Origin: Lottia gigantea
Lineage: Eukaryota; Mollusca; Gastropoda; Lottiidae
Direction: 5' to 3'
Assembly (NCBI RefSeq): GCF_000327385.1
Contig: NW_008709220.1
Coordinates: 2,117,409 to 2,181,408 of the forward strand
Length of the DNA stretch: 64,000 bases
Shown one piece after another: positions 50,901 through 61,536 of this stretch. The position numbers and the translations under genes were made by a program. The stretch's first letter is position 1; each line of letters begins with the position of its first letter. The notes under the pieces were generated by a model. It worked only from the letters and a program-made list of their open reading frames with translations. It was not told where the DNA came from and searched no databases.

Positions 50901-53493
50901 TATTCTGAATCTTGTTCATATTTCCAAAGGGAGCACTGTGAATCAATTTATCAGATGTTTTTTGCTAACCTGAGGGTCTAGGGTTCAATCACAAGATAAT
51001 ACCTTCAGACTTTTCAATCCTGTTTCCCCCCTGTCAGTGATTGCATGTAAGAGGGACTGTCATGTAAAAAGCTTCTAGTCGTTCGTATGGGACCATAAAT
51101 CGAGGTCCTGTGTGCTCCAGTGTGCTACATGCTGTGCACAATAAGATCCCTCGCCAGTCGGAAAACATTAAGGAGTTGCTAATGTAACTGTCGTGGAAAA
51201 ATTTCCCTCATTGCACTGGAAGAAGTAGATATGAAAGATGTAAAACTCTGTTGTTGATATTACAGAAGATATAAACTAGAAGATATTCCATGTAAAACTG
51301 ATGAAGAATGTGCTGAATGGTTGAGAAATCTTTATCTTGATAAGGTTAGTTATTGTGTACTGGTAGTTGAATGTATCTGATGGATATAATGTCTTAAAGA
51401 TTGGTTCCATTATTTTCATAAATGAAAATGCTAATACTTATATGAATAGAAAGTAGAGGTGTTCTAATGACTTCGAAAAATACCAGTTTGTCTCACATAT
51501 CCATAATTACTTCATAATTATCTAAATTAGAAGAGAATTACCAGCAGAATTCCAATGAGTGACCGATCAAGAAAGGTCAAAAAGTATTTTTTTGGTTAAA
51601 ACTCTTAATTATATGCAATAAGAACATAAAGATATGATTAATAATACATGATAATTCATTAGAAACACGAATTAATCAAATAATTTGCTTAATTTGACAC
51701 TAAAATATAAGTGACAGGTTTGTCAACCCTTTTTACCAATCAGTCTCAGAAACAGGAATTTTTTAGCTAAGCCAATCTCTGATATAATGTTCACAGCTGA
51801 AAGTTGAAATTTGAGCCTTCAAATCCATGTGTTTCCAGAACTTGTCTTTTCTTGAGGCTCTGCCATATAATTTTTAAACTACAAATCATTCTTTAAAGTT
51901 CTTGAATATGAGAAAATTAGTGTTTTAGTAACTAAAGACTGTTATATTTCTGACAGCTGTCAGTTGGCATATGTATGTTACCTTGCCTGGCAAGCTATCT
52001 TTACTTCTTTTTATAACAACAGATGCCAAGCTGATAAACTCAGTTGGAAAGTGTCTTTAAAGGGACCGGTGGGTGATTATGGGGGTTGATTTGGTCTTGA
52101 ATATATGTAAACAAAATGGGAGCTTCTGTCCCTTTAAGAATGTTTCAGAAATGCAGACTATCATCAGTGGAGTGAGAATACTGGTCATAATTGCATGAGA
52201 GAATGTTATTCATAACCCTTGATTTTAGAATCTTCTTTCAGCAGTACTATATTTGATTGTATATGAACCATAACTCTATCTATTGGTAAACGAAGTATCA
52301 AGGTGACTATATTCTATGATGATTTATATTTTAGGATAAGACGTTTGATGAGTTTATTAACAATGAAAAGTTGAAAGGAACTCCGTATAAAATACCCAAG
52401 AGTTCTCGAGGATTATTGAATGTATTTTTCTGGTGTTTTCTGACATGTTATCCGTTGTTTAACTATCTATGTAATGTTATTGTCGCTGGTACGTCAACTC
52501 AGAGAATTATAGTATCTGTAGCTTTCTTATTTGGTAAGTCTTTTTAATTCAATTAAAAATCAAATGTTGGTCTCACTAGCATTACTGGCCCTGTATTCTC
52601 AAAACGCTAGGATGTCCTAGAATTTGTATCTTGATGAATTGCCTATGCACACCAATATTGCTATTGAGATCAACGGTTAAAGATGGATTCCCTTGTCTCA
52701 CATGTCTATAATTAATTCATAAATAGCTGAATTAGGAGAGAATTACCAGCAGAATTCCAATGAGTGACTGATCAAGAAAGGTCCAAATGTTGTTTTTTTT
52801 GTTTATCCAGACAGTACATAAATGGACATTTATGATTAATCATATGCAATAAGAACATAATGATATGATTAAGAATACATGATAATTCATTAGAAACACC
52901 AATTAATCAAATGCTTAATTTGACACTAAAAATAAGGAAACCATCTTTAATAGATGTAGTTATCAGGTTGACCCCTTTCATTAACATAATTCTACGACAT
53001 CAAACATTATTTTCTCTCCTACTTCATTGATAAATGATAAAAGGGACATTCGTTTGACCAATCATAGTTAAATCTCACAAAGAGGAATTTTGTTAGCTGA
53101 GCTAATCAGTAATAGTGTTCACAGCTCACCGTCGAAATTCATGTGTGACCAGAATTATATGGTTAAAATGATGACTTGTCTTTTCTTCTGCCATATATAG
53201 GAAAGATATAATAATATAGAAAGAGAAAGTGAAATTTCTAGTTTGAGATATTTTTGAAGGAATTATGCACATTTTGAACAGTTCAAGTACTTCTGAAGAT
53301 TATTTACATCCAAATTATTTACATCCAGATTATTTAAGACCCAAATAACACTAAAAAATGGCGAACGGTGGCATTCATAAGTATGGTTTATATTTCAGTG
53401 GTGGTTATATTACGATGGATTATATCTGTAACAGAAATACAAGATGGAGGTCAAACTACACCCAAATCAACTCAAAACGGCAAGCAAGATTAA
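47988..53493 (+). CDS. AGPAT3: 1-acyl-sn-glycerol-3-phosphate acyltransferase, AGPAT3/4 type (LPAAT gamma/delta)
   Basis: Eight coding exons with matching phases: 47988-48177, 48582-48751, 49343-49510, 49913-50066, 50627-50729, 51266-51344, 52335-52533 and 53399-53493. They give 385 residues (human AGPAT3 376, AGPAT4 378). The family transfers an acyl chain from acyl-CoA to lysophosphatidic acid, making phosphatidic acid in ER/Golgi-type membranes. Catalytic motif I is NHRYEID (H100, D105) and motif III is YPEGTRFTE near 180-188; YVPLVGWTWYF and HHLLPRPKGFTA are typical of the gamma/delta branch. A hydrophobic N-terminal segment (about 12-45) and two C-terminal ones (about 305-360) suggest membrane anchoring. 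The tail VTEIQDGG matches the vertebrate VTEIEKG. The start ATG follows an acceptor at 47970. AGPAT3 and AGPAT4 cannot be told apart, so the symbol marks the closest type. Confidence 0.93.
48362..48477. mobile_element. TTAAAGGGATT-family hairpin element, one arm
   Basis: GACATCTGATTGAAAATTAG, ATCAGTGTCCCTGATACACA and CTCTTTACAATCTCTTTAA match the right arm of the family. The left arm is missing. It lies in acyltransferase intron 1. Confidence 0.65.
50117..50252. mobile_element. Hairpin element of the ATCTGATTGG family (short copy)
   Basis: Ends GGCCTTATTCTTAGAA and, inverted, TCTAGAATAAGGGTCC. Core TAATCTGATTGGATGATAAA and TTGACCAATCAGATGACTAG. Confidence 0.7.
50955..51250 (+). mobile_element. 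SINE family 1 copy in acyltransferase intron 5
   Basis: GGTTCAATCACAAGATAATACC, CCCCCTGTCAGTGATTGCATG, TTCTAGTCGTTCGTATGGGA and AATTTCCCTCATTGCACTGG. Older than the 34407 copy. It ends about 15 bp before the acceptor of the exon at 51266. Confidence 0.75.
51405..51715. repeat. Dispersed repeat family A, most complete copy
   Basis: Contains both halves seen separately elsewhere: GTAGAGGTGTTCTAATGACT through GAGTGACCGATCAAGAAAGG (as at 17205) and TTATATGCAATAAGAACATA through AATTTGACACTAAAATATAAG (as at 1-160). A further copy follows at 52690-52960. Confidence 0.75.
52055..52140. repeat. Inverted terminal fragment of the CCTTTAAA repeat family
   Basis: TTTAAAGGGACCGG, then GGGGTTGATTTGGTCTTGAA, matches the complement of the right end at 60670-60720. 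It is a partial copy in the opposite direction to 53032-53375. Confidence 0.55.
52690..52960. repeat. Dispersed repeat family A, third copy
   Basis: TCTCACATGTCTATAATTAA, GAGAATTACCAGCAGAATTC and GATAATTCATTAGAAACACC. It lies in acyltransferase intron 7, immediately before another dispersed element. Confidence 0.75.
53032..53375. mobile_element. CCTTTAAA-type dispersed element ending beside the last acyltransferase exon
   Basis: Shares AAAGGGACATTC, GACCAATCATAGTTAAATC, CAGTAATAGTGTTCACAG, CTAGTTTGAGATATTTTTGA and a terminal AAAAAATGGCGAACGG with 60404-60722. Partial copies lie at 48815-48910 and 51715-51905. Its end is about 25 bp upstream of the exon at 53399. No coding capacity. Confidence 0.65.
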
Positions 53494-53519
53494 CTTCATG
53501 AAAAACCTGTTCTATATTT

Positions 53520-53812
53520 ACCTTAAAGGGGATTTTAAAATGGTTTTTACGACCTTATATTTATCAGTGACACTGATGGCACTTTTCACCATTCAAAATT
53601 CAATCAGACTTCTTTCAGAAGTGGTTCTTGTAATTCTGCTAAAACTAAGCAATTAATGGCAAGACTGTAGCAAAAGCTGCAACTAAAATCAAGAGGCCTT
53701 AGTCATACATCTCTTAGTTAGAGTGGAATTACACTAATTCAAGATGATTGATTGAAAATTAAAATGGTGCTAATCGATGCTATCAGTGTCCCCAATACAC
53801 ATAAAAGTTTTC
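53520..53812. mobile_element. TTAAAGGGATT-family hairpin element in the acyltransferase 3' UTR
   Basis: Starts CCTTAAAGGGGATTTTAAAA 27 bp after the stop codon and ends ACACATAAAAGTTTTCAC. Opposing arms include TCAGTGACACTGATGGCA and GCTATCAGTGTCCCCAAT. It precedes the candidate AATAAA at 53984, so the mature 3' UTR probably contains it as a long hairpin. Confidence 0.7.
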
Positions 53813-54000
53813 ACTATTTCATTGATGATTGGCCCTCCGAGCGCCTCCCCTTTGATGATTTCAGAGGGTACCAGTCCTGGTTGGAGGTCTACTCCACGGT
53901 TCCTATATATACAAAGTGTGTGATCAGGGATTTCTCAGGACTAGAAAACCTCCTCATGGTCTATATTCAGGTATAAAGACGAGAATAAACTTCTAAGGCC

Positions 54001-54115
54001 CTGGTTCCCAAGCTGGGGTGTTTTCACCCCCTGGGGATGTGGGACCAGTGTGTCAGGGGTGTGGCCAACTGGTGTAAAAGAATTTTATTTTGAATTGAGA
54101 GAGCACCTCACATCA
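54001..54115. mobile_element. hAT-like non-autonomous element fragment
   Basis: CTGGTTCCCAAGCTGGGGTG, CACCCCCTGGGGATGTGGGAC and GAATTGAGAGAGCACCTC match 58248-58436 (inverted) and 2522-2625. Confidence 0.6.
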
Positions 54116-54484
54116 TCACATGCTGGAAATGTGGATGATACAAATGCACCACTGATCTGCAGTGCAAGGTGCGGAATATAGTAGAAAATAGTAGAAAATA
54201 GTAGTACCAACATGTCCGAACACTTGTTCTATTTTCTTCTATATCGATAATCCATCACCGTACACCTCATCTATTCGTCACCTCATTCAGATTATGTAAT
54301 ATTAAAGTTCGAAAGTCTTGTGAAGGGAATCAAAAAAGATTATCTTTATCAGGAACATTTCTGGATTCTATTTACACCATTCATCTTTCCTTCTGATCAT
54401 TGTGGTTCCTGATATTCCAGACTAGATCATTCACAGCTGGATATAATTGTCAGGTAACAAACAATCAACTCCAAAATTCTAATA

Positions 54485-54580
54485 ATGAGCTCTTCCATTC
54501 ATACATATAACTACATATTGATAGAAAGTATGCATGTGTGGAAGAGTTCAATAGAAAGTTGAGGGGTGTTGAGTGCGCTG
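54485..54580. repeat. Left inverted flank of the 24-bp array
   Basis: GAGCTCTTCCATTCATACAT, GTATGCATGTGTGGAAGAG and AGAAAGTTGAGGGGTG match, in reverse complement, the block at 57004-57100 on the other side of the array (CCCTCGACTTTCTAATAAAA, CTTCCACGCATGCATATTA). Confidence 0.7.
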
Positions 54581-54706
54581 ATTAGCTGTATTCACTGGAG
54601 TATCTAATCTCAAAATATGCTTTATCACACACGTGACGTCATCAAGCACTTAGTTTTAGTGGAATTGCAGGAACCACAGACATCTGATGGAATAAAAGTA
54701 TATAAG

Positions 54707-56690
54707 ATAAAGTTTGATTTAGATAATGTTTGAACATTTGATTTAGATAATGTTTGAACATTTGATTTAGATAATGTTTGATCATTTGATTTAGATAATG
54801 TTTGAACATTTGATTTAGATAATGTTTGAACATTTGATTTAGATAATGTTTGATCATTTGATTTAGATAATGTTTGAACATTTGATTTAGATAATGTTTG
54901 AACATTTGATTTAGATAAAGTTTGATCATTTGATTTAGATAATGTTTGAACATTTGATTTAGATAATGTTTGAACATTTGATTTAGATACTGTTTGAACA
55001 TTTGATTGAGATAAAGTTTGAACATTTGATTTAGATAAAGTTTGAACATTTGATTGAGATAAAGTTTGAACATTTGATTTAGATAATGTTTGAACATTTG
55101 ATTTAGATAATGTTTGAACATTTGATTTAGATAAAGTTTGAACATTTGATTGAGATAAAGTTTGAACATTTGATTGAGATAAAGTTTGAAACATTTGATT
55201 GAGATAATGTTTGAACATTTGCTTTGGATAAAGTTTGAAACATTTGATTTAGATAATGTTTGAACATTTGATTTAGATAATGTTTGAACATTTGATTGAG
55301 ATAAAGTTTGAAACATTTGATTTAGATAATGTTTGAACATTTGATTTAGATAATGTTTGAAACATTTGATTGAGATAAAGTTTGAAACATTTGATTGAGA
55401 TAAAGTTTGAACATTTGATTTAGATAAAGTTTGAAACATTTGGTTTAGATAAAGTTTGAACATTTGATTGAGATAAAGTTTGAACATTTGATTGAGATAA
55501 TGTTTGAAACATTTGATTGAGATAAAGTTTGAACATTTGATTGAGATAAAGTTTGAACATTTGATTTAGGTATTGTTTGAACATTTGATTTAGATAAAGT
55601 TTGAACATTTGATTGAGATAAAGTTTGAACATTTGATTGAGATAAAGTTTGAAACATTTGATTGAGATAATGTTTGAACATTTGGTTTAGATAAAGTTTG
55701 AAACATTTGATTTAGATAAAGTTTGAACATTTGATTTAGATAATGTTTGAAACATTTGATTGAGATAAAGTTTGAACATTTGATTTAGATAAAGTTTGAA
55801 CATTTGATTGAGATAAAGTTTGAACATTTGATTTGGATAAAGTTTGAAACATTTGGTTTAGATAAAGTTTGAACTTTTGGTTTAGATAAAGTTTGAAACA
55901 TTTGGTTTAGATAAAGTTTGAACATTTGATTTAGATAATATTTGAACATTTCATTGAGATAAAGTTTGAACATTTGATTTAGATAATGTTTGAACATTTG
56001 ATTGAGATAAAGTTTGGACATTTGATTGAGATAAAGTTTGGACATTTGATTGAGATAAAGCTTGATCATTTGATTGAGATAATGTTTGGACATTTGATTG
56101 AGATAAAGTTTGGACATTTGATTAAGATAAAGTTTGGACATTTGATTTAGATAATGTTTGAAACATTTGATTGAGATAAAGTTTGAACATTTGATTTAGA
56201 TAATGTTTGAAACATTTGATTTAGATAAAGTTTGAACATTTGATTTAGATAAAGTTTGAACATTTGGTTTGGATAAAGTTTGAACATTTGATTTGGATAA
56301 AGTTTGGACATTTGATTGAGATAAAGTTTGATCATTTGATTTAGATAATGTTTGAACATTTGATTTAGATAATGTTTGAACATTTGATTTAGATAAAGTT
56401 TGAACATTTGGTTTGGATAAAGTTTGGACATTTGATTTAGATAATGTTTGAAACATTTGATTGAGATAAAGTTTGAACATTTGATTTAGATAATGTTTGA
56501 AACATTTGATTTAGATAAAGTTTGAACATTTGATTTAGATAAAGTTTGAACATTTGGTTTGGATAAAGTTTGAACATTTGATTTGGATAAAGTTTGGACA
56601 TTTGATTGAGATAAAGTTTGATCATTTGATTTGATAATGTTTGGACATTTGAATCAGATAAAGTTTGAACAGTTGGTTGAGAAAAGAAAC
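54707..56690. repeat. 24-bp tandem array (about 80 copies)
   Basis: Unit AACATTTGATTTAGATAATG plus TTTG, with variants GATTGAG, AAAGTTTG, GGACATT, GATCATT and 25-bp copies (GAAACATTTG). Because 24 is a multiple of three, the minus strand shows long open frames (LSKSNVQT and YLNQMFKH repeats). Phase-shifting 25-bp copies and the lack of any gene context show these are by-products. The array starts directly after a TTAAAGGGATT-family fragment (54636-54695). Confidence 0.95.
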
Positions 56691-57759
56691 TGTAAAATGA
56701 TAAGGTTTATTTGTTAGTTTTCTATGGATTGTAAACAGGGTATATTTTATATCAATTGTCTCGTTTTGATATTTTTGTATATATTTGTGTGAAATGGAAA
56801 ATTGGCTTTTTAGGCCATGAAATTTGATATTGTGTTAAAACCTGACGTGGATTTATGAAGGTAAACTATATACATCTATCTGTTTTCATAAACATTTATG
56901 TCATTTATGTCTTTTATAGCTATGAAGCTAGCATTAGGAGAGCGATAAGCAATGCATTTTAATTGTTTATCTCACTCCCATACAGTATGTCGGTCATCTA
57001 CTTGACATCCCTCGACTTTCTAATAAAATCTTCCACGCATGCATATTATTATTAATATGTAACAGTATATGTATAACTGGAAGAGTTTATTTGTGTAGTT
57101 AAGGGTGATTTGATTGCGTGTCAATTACACCCAACCTTGTTCCACCCAAGAGATGAATGTTGAATATTATTATTTTGTTATGTTATAATATTTTTGATAA
57201 ATTATCTATGCATAATTATCATTGTATAATCAATATTTTATAAATATCTTGGAATAAATTTTACTGCTGAATATTTAGTGTTTTTTTTTTTCATCCACAC
57301 GATCAGTGTACCTGCTTGTTCATCTATCAGACTCTAGAAACAGAGATTCCAAAGGTCAGCGTCATAACGATTGCTCCATTACAAGATTCGTTGAAAATTA
57401 AATCATCACGTACATACCTACATCAGAGGTCAATTAGTTATGTCAGAAGTAGAGAAGTTAAACGTGAAACGTCACGACATCGAACGTGAGACGTCACGAA
57501 ATAAAACTTTACTTCATTGCAACTCAATTCATAGACAGAAAATAGTCTTATCTTTAGTACGAAACAAGAAAACAACGTCGTAAGGTAATAGATATGAGCG
57601 ACTTCATTGAATTCCCAAGCTTTGACGAAACACGTGGCATCTCGATGCTTGATACATGCAATTTGCGAGTGATGTTATACGAAAGATTAAGATATAAACA
57701 ATAAATTTTTATCAAAATTAATTACTGTTATAAACGAAAACTATCACAATCTGTCAAGG
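56691..57759. other. Intergenic DNA between the 24-bp array and the glycine-rich gene
   Basis: A+T-rich. It contains the inverted flank repeat at 57004-57100. A short pair of direct motifs near 57460-57500 (AAACGTGAAACGTCACGAC and GAACGTGAGACGTCACGAA) carries two TGACGT-like cores. No gene seen. Confidence 0.5.
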
Positions 57760-58179
57760 TTACCAACTGCTACCACCTCCTCTCAGATATCCTCCATTTC
57801 CACCCATCATCCCTTTCCCAATATACCCTCCTCCCATTCCACCGTATCCACCACCGCTACCATATCCAAAATTTCCGTATCCCATTCCACCGTATCCACC
57901 ACCGCTACCGTAGCCAAAATTTCCGCCGTATCCACCCATTCCGTATCCACCATAGCCGCCGCCCATTTTTCCATACAGTCCCATTAAATTTCCGTTTCCA
58001 AATCCTCCGTAACCGCCCATCATTTTGCCGTAACCTCCAAAAGTAGGATATGACATCATGGGATATCCGCCTCCAAAACCTCCACCTCCGTATGATCCGG
58101 ATCCAGATCCAATATAGCCACAGGATACGGTTACTATGGTGATATACATACACAATAAAGAGATGATTCTGGAATTCAT
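57760..58179 (-). CDS. Secreted glycine/tyrosine/methionine-rich protein (candidate shell-matrix protein)
   Basis: 139 residues from ATG 58179 to the TAA ending at 57760. An N-terminal signal peptide is evident (MNSRIISLLCMYITIVTVSC, probable cleavage near Cys/Gly 20-22). It is followed by a body of about 115 residues that is about half Gly with Tyr, Met, Phe and Asn: GYGGFGNGN, GGYGGYGMGGYGG, two near copies of NFGYGSGGGYGGM, and GGSSW at the end. Met-Gly-Gly and Gly-Tyr-Gly repeats of this sort are typical of molluscan shell-matrix glycine-rich and shematrin-like proteins, but insect cuticle and silk-like proteins look similar, so the shell role is an inference. The start follows an acceptor (TTCTTTCAG at 58189), so a 5' untranslated exon lies further right and was not located. 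G+C is higher than in the surroundings, as Gly codons require. Confidence 0.85.
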   Translation of the reverse strand: MNSRIISLLCMYITIVTVSCGYIGSGSGSYGGGGFGGGYPMMSYPTFGGYGKMMGGYGGFGNGNLMGLYGKMGGGYGGYGMGGYGGNFGYGSGGGYGGMGYGNFGYGSGGGYGGMGGGYIGKGMMGGNGGYLRGGGSSW

Positions 58180-58247
58180 GTTGATTGTCTGAAAGAACAA
58201 AAATGAAGGTCAATACACTGTTAAAAAAAATAATAATTCTCTTCAGA

Positions 58248-58436
58248 CCAGAGGTTCTCAACCTTTCTCAGCCTTTATACCCCTGGAGCAATTACACCCC
58301 CAAAATTTGTTTCACACAGAGGTGCTCTCTCAATTCAAAATAAATTCTTCTCCTACACTAGTTCACCATACCCCTGACAGTCCCAGAACCCTAGGGGGTG
58401 AAAACACCACAGGTTGGGAACCAGGGCTCACAACAG
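58248..58436. mobile_element. hAT-type MITE with inverted terminal repeats
   Basis: Starts CAGAGGTTCTCAACCTTTCT and ends GGTTGGGAACCAGGG, which is its inverted partner with few changes. The middle has GGTGCTCTCTCAATTCAAAAT, shared with 54070-54110. I could not confirm an 8-bp target duplication. Confidence 0.75.
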
Positions 58437-58693
58437 ACTGTTTTAGCACTGTCAGATAGGTTATTGACCCAATACCTGATTCACCAATTCACATGTGTTA
58501 CTATTAAAATCATATAGTTCTTAATAATCAAGGATCCTTTAAACAGAACCTGAAAAATGTTGTTATAACTCAAAGTTCCATGCAATGCGAAATTCGGACA
58601 ACTGATATATTTTCAGCCTGCCAACAGCTGTCTGACGAATAGCTTAAAACTCTGAGTAGTAACGTCATAGGTTCTGTTATTAAAAAAATATAA

Positions 58694-60113
58694 AGTCTCT
58701 ACAATTGATGTACTGAGCACTATTTTAACAATGGTATTTCTATATCACCCTACAATTGATGTATTGAGCACTATTTTAACAATGGTATTTCTATATCACC
58801 CTACAATTGATGTATTGAGCACTATTTTAACAGTGGTATTTCTATATCACCCTACTATTGATGTATTGAGCACTATTTTAACAGTGGTATTTCTATATCG
58901 CTCTACAATTGATGTATTGAACACTATTTTAACAATGGTATTTCTATATCACTCTACTATTGATGTATTGAGCACTATTTTAACAGTGGTATTTCTATAT
59001 CGCTCTACAATTGATGTATTGAGTACTATTTTAACGGTGGTATTTCTATATCTCTCTACAATTGATGTATTGAACACTATTTTAACAATGGTATTTCTAT
59101 ATCACTCTACTATTGATGTATTGAGCACTATTTAACAGTGGTATTTCTATATCGCTCTACAGTTGATGTATTGAGTACTATTCTAACAGTGGTATTTCTA
59201 TATATCTCTACAATTGATGTATTGAACACTATTTTAACAGTAATATTTCTATATCCCTCTACAATTGATGTATTGAGTACTATTTTAACGGTGGTATTTC
59301 TATATATCTCTACACTTGATGTATTGAGAACTATTTTAACAGTGGTATTTCTATATCGCTCTACAGTTGATGTATTGAGCACTATTTTAACAGTGGTATT
59401 TCTATATCGCTCTACAATTGATGTATTGAACAATATTTTAACACTGGTATTTCTATATCACTCTACAATTGATGTACTGAGCACTGTTTTAACACTGGTA
59501 TTTCTATATAGCTCTACACTTGATGTATTGAACAATATTTTAACAGTGGTATTTCTATATATCTCTACTATTGATGTACTGAGCACTATTCTAACAATGG
59601 TATTTCTATATCGCTCTACAATTGATGTACTGAGCACTATTTTAACAGTGGTATTTCTATATCACTCTATAATTGATGTATTGAGCACTATTTTAACAGT
59701 GGTATTTCTATATCGCTTTACAATTGATGTATTGAGCACTATTTTAACAGTGGTATTTTTATATCACTCTATAATTGATGTATTGAGCACTATTTTAACA
59801 GTGGTATTTCTATATCGCTCTGCAATTGATGTACTAAGCACTGTTGTAACACTAGCATTTCTATATAGCTCTACTATTGATGTATTGAGCACTATTTTAA
59901 CAGTGGTATTTCTATATATCTCTACAGTTGATGTACTGAGCACTATTTTAACAGTGGTATTTCTATATCGCTCTACAATTGATGTATTGAACACTATTTT
60001 AACAATGGTATTTCTATATCACTCTGCAATTGATGTATTGAGCACTATTTTAACAGTGGTATTTCTATATCTCTCTACAATTGATGTATTGAGCTCTATT
60101 TTAACAGTGGTAT
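58694..60113. repeat. 51-bp tandem array (about 28 copies)
   Basis: Unit CTACAATTGATGTATTGAGC, then ACTATTTTAACAGTGGTATTTC, then TATATCGCT. The plus strand is open for long stretches (about 134 and 344 codons; repeat STIDVLSTILTVVFLYR) because 51 is a multiple of three. A one-base-shorter copy near 59131 separates the two frames. Differences between copies often change amino acids (H/R/L/I/S at one site), so selection for protein is not apparent. A stray half unit sits at 60185-60209. Confidence 0.94.
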
Positions 60114-60403
60114 TTCAAATCAAGATGAAATCACATTGCAGTCCGAGAAACTCGACATATATACTGAGATGAACTGAATGAATATGTATTGAGCACTATT
60201 TTAACAGTGAATATTTACTGGGCGCTAATTATTAAATTTCTCAAAAGAAAAGGAAAATGAGTGGAAAAGTAAGCTTTTGAGAAGAGAATACTTGAGAAAT
60301 GGATACAATGAAGGAATTTAATCCCATCTCAAATCAACATTACAACATTCTGAGTAGTATATATACCACGGTTCTTATGACTTAAAATATCTAAACATGA
60401 TTT

Positions 60404-60722
60404 AAAGGACAGTGGCAACATTTTTTAACCAATCATATCCTAGTCAGAAACGAGAATGTATTACCCAATCCAATCAGTAATAGTATTCACAGATCATCGT
60501 CAGAGTCCAGAGTTATCCGCGCTTGAAATTTAAAAAAAAAGGCGAGTCGTCTTCTCTTGATACATTGTCATATATAGAAAAGACATCTTTAGAAATCGAA
60601 AAATAAATTCCTAGTTTGAGATATTTTTGAAAGAATTTATGTGGTTTTACTCTAGAATACTATTTACATATATTCAAGACTCAAATCAACCCCTCAAAAA
60701 TGGCGCATCCGTTCCTTTAAAT
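60404..60722. mobile_element. CCTTTAAA-type dispersed element, second copy
   Basis: TTAAAGGACAGTGGCAACA at the left, ATGGCGCATCCGTTCCTTTAA at the right. The middle shares ACCAATCATATCCTAGTC, AGTAATAGTATTCACAG and CTAGTTTGAGATATTTTTGA with 53032-53375. Opposed CCTTTAAA ends suggest short terminal inverted repeats. Confidence 0.65.
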
Positions 60723-61536
60723 ATGTTAATTAGTAAGACATGTGGGATATATGACTTGTAGCTTATATAAAATGATTGACAGATTGATGATATTACGAAA
60801 TTAATGACGTTACCATTTTATCCAATGCAATTAAATCTTGTGCAAGTCGTGAGTATTAAATAAAGGGGTGGTGCTTCAGCCGTGTAAATCACATAATAAC
60901 ATCACAATAGACTGTCTATTGTATACCTAAGCTCCACCTACTTTTCCTTTAAGACACGTTTGGCTTTTATGTCCAGTTATCCAAATATGCTACAACAACA
61001 AATTGATGACAATAGACCATGGTTTTTCTCGAACACACATTTTAAGTAATTTATTTCTTAAAAACGTTAAAGAAAAAATGCAATATGTGTCACAATTAAA
61101 ATTAGTTCGCTTCTTCTTCTCGAATTTTAATTAGACTTAAGTTAATAAAGTTATTCTACATTTCAGCCTTACCTTATAATACTATACACACTGACACAAC
61201 TGGTCAAAAATATCCTCAATTTCTTATTTCCTTATTTGGAGGAGTATTATATAGATATTCAAATAATAATGACGTCATACTCGGGCTTTATTGTCCATGT
61301 ATTACACAGTCTATTGATTACCATTACAAGTTCTCATCTATATATCAAACGGAAACATCCCGAAATTAACGAAAGATCAGCGAAACATGCATATTTGATG
61401 CAAATTAACGGGTAGATGTCACCAGTCAAATCGTCAAGTTGGAGAAAGGTAGAGCTGCACCAAACATCTTCCCGGGGTCAAAGTTCGTAGGCTTGAGTTT
61501 TAATTACAGGAAATAAAGTGTATCATCCTTTCAAAA
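60723..61536. other. Intergenic DNA without recognisable gene
   Basis: A+T-rich sequence between a dispersed element and the 56-bp array. A TATTAAATAAAGGGGTG motif near 60855 also occurs near 3328. Nothing else can be named. Confidence 0.5.

Noticed and set aside
54625-56625. Several long minus-strand open frames with KSNVQTLS or YLNQMFKH repeats
   Set aside because: They come from a 24-bp satellite whose length is a multiple of three. 25-bp copies shift the frame repeatedly and all three frames show similar runs, so no protein is supported.
59138-60172. 344-codon hydrophobic open frame
   Set aside because: It is a 51-bp satellite. Copy differences are mostly amino-acid changing, there is a one-base shift near 59131, and no promoter or splice context.
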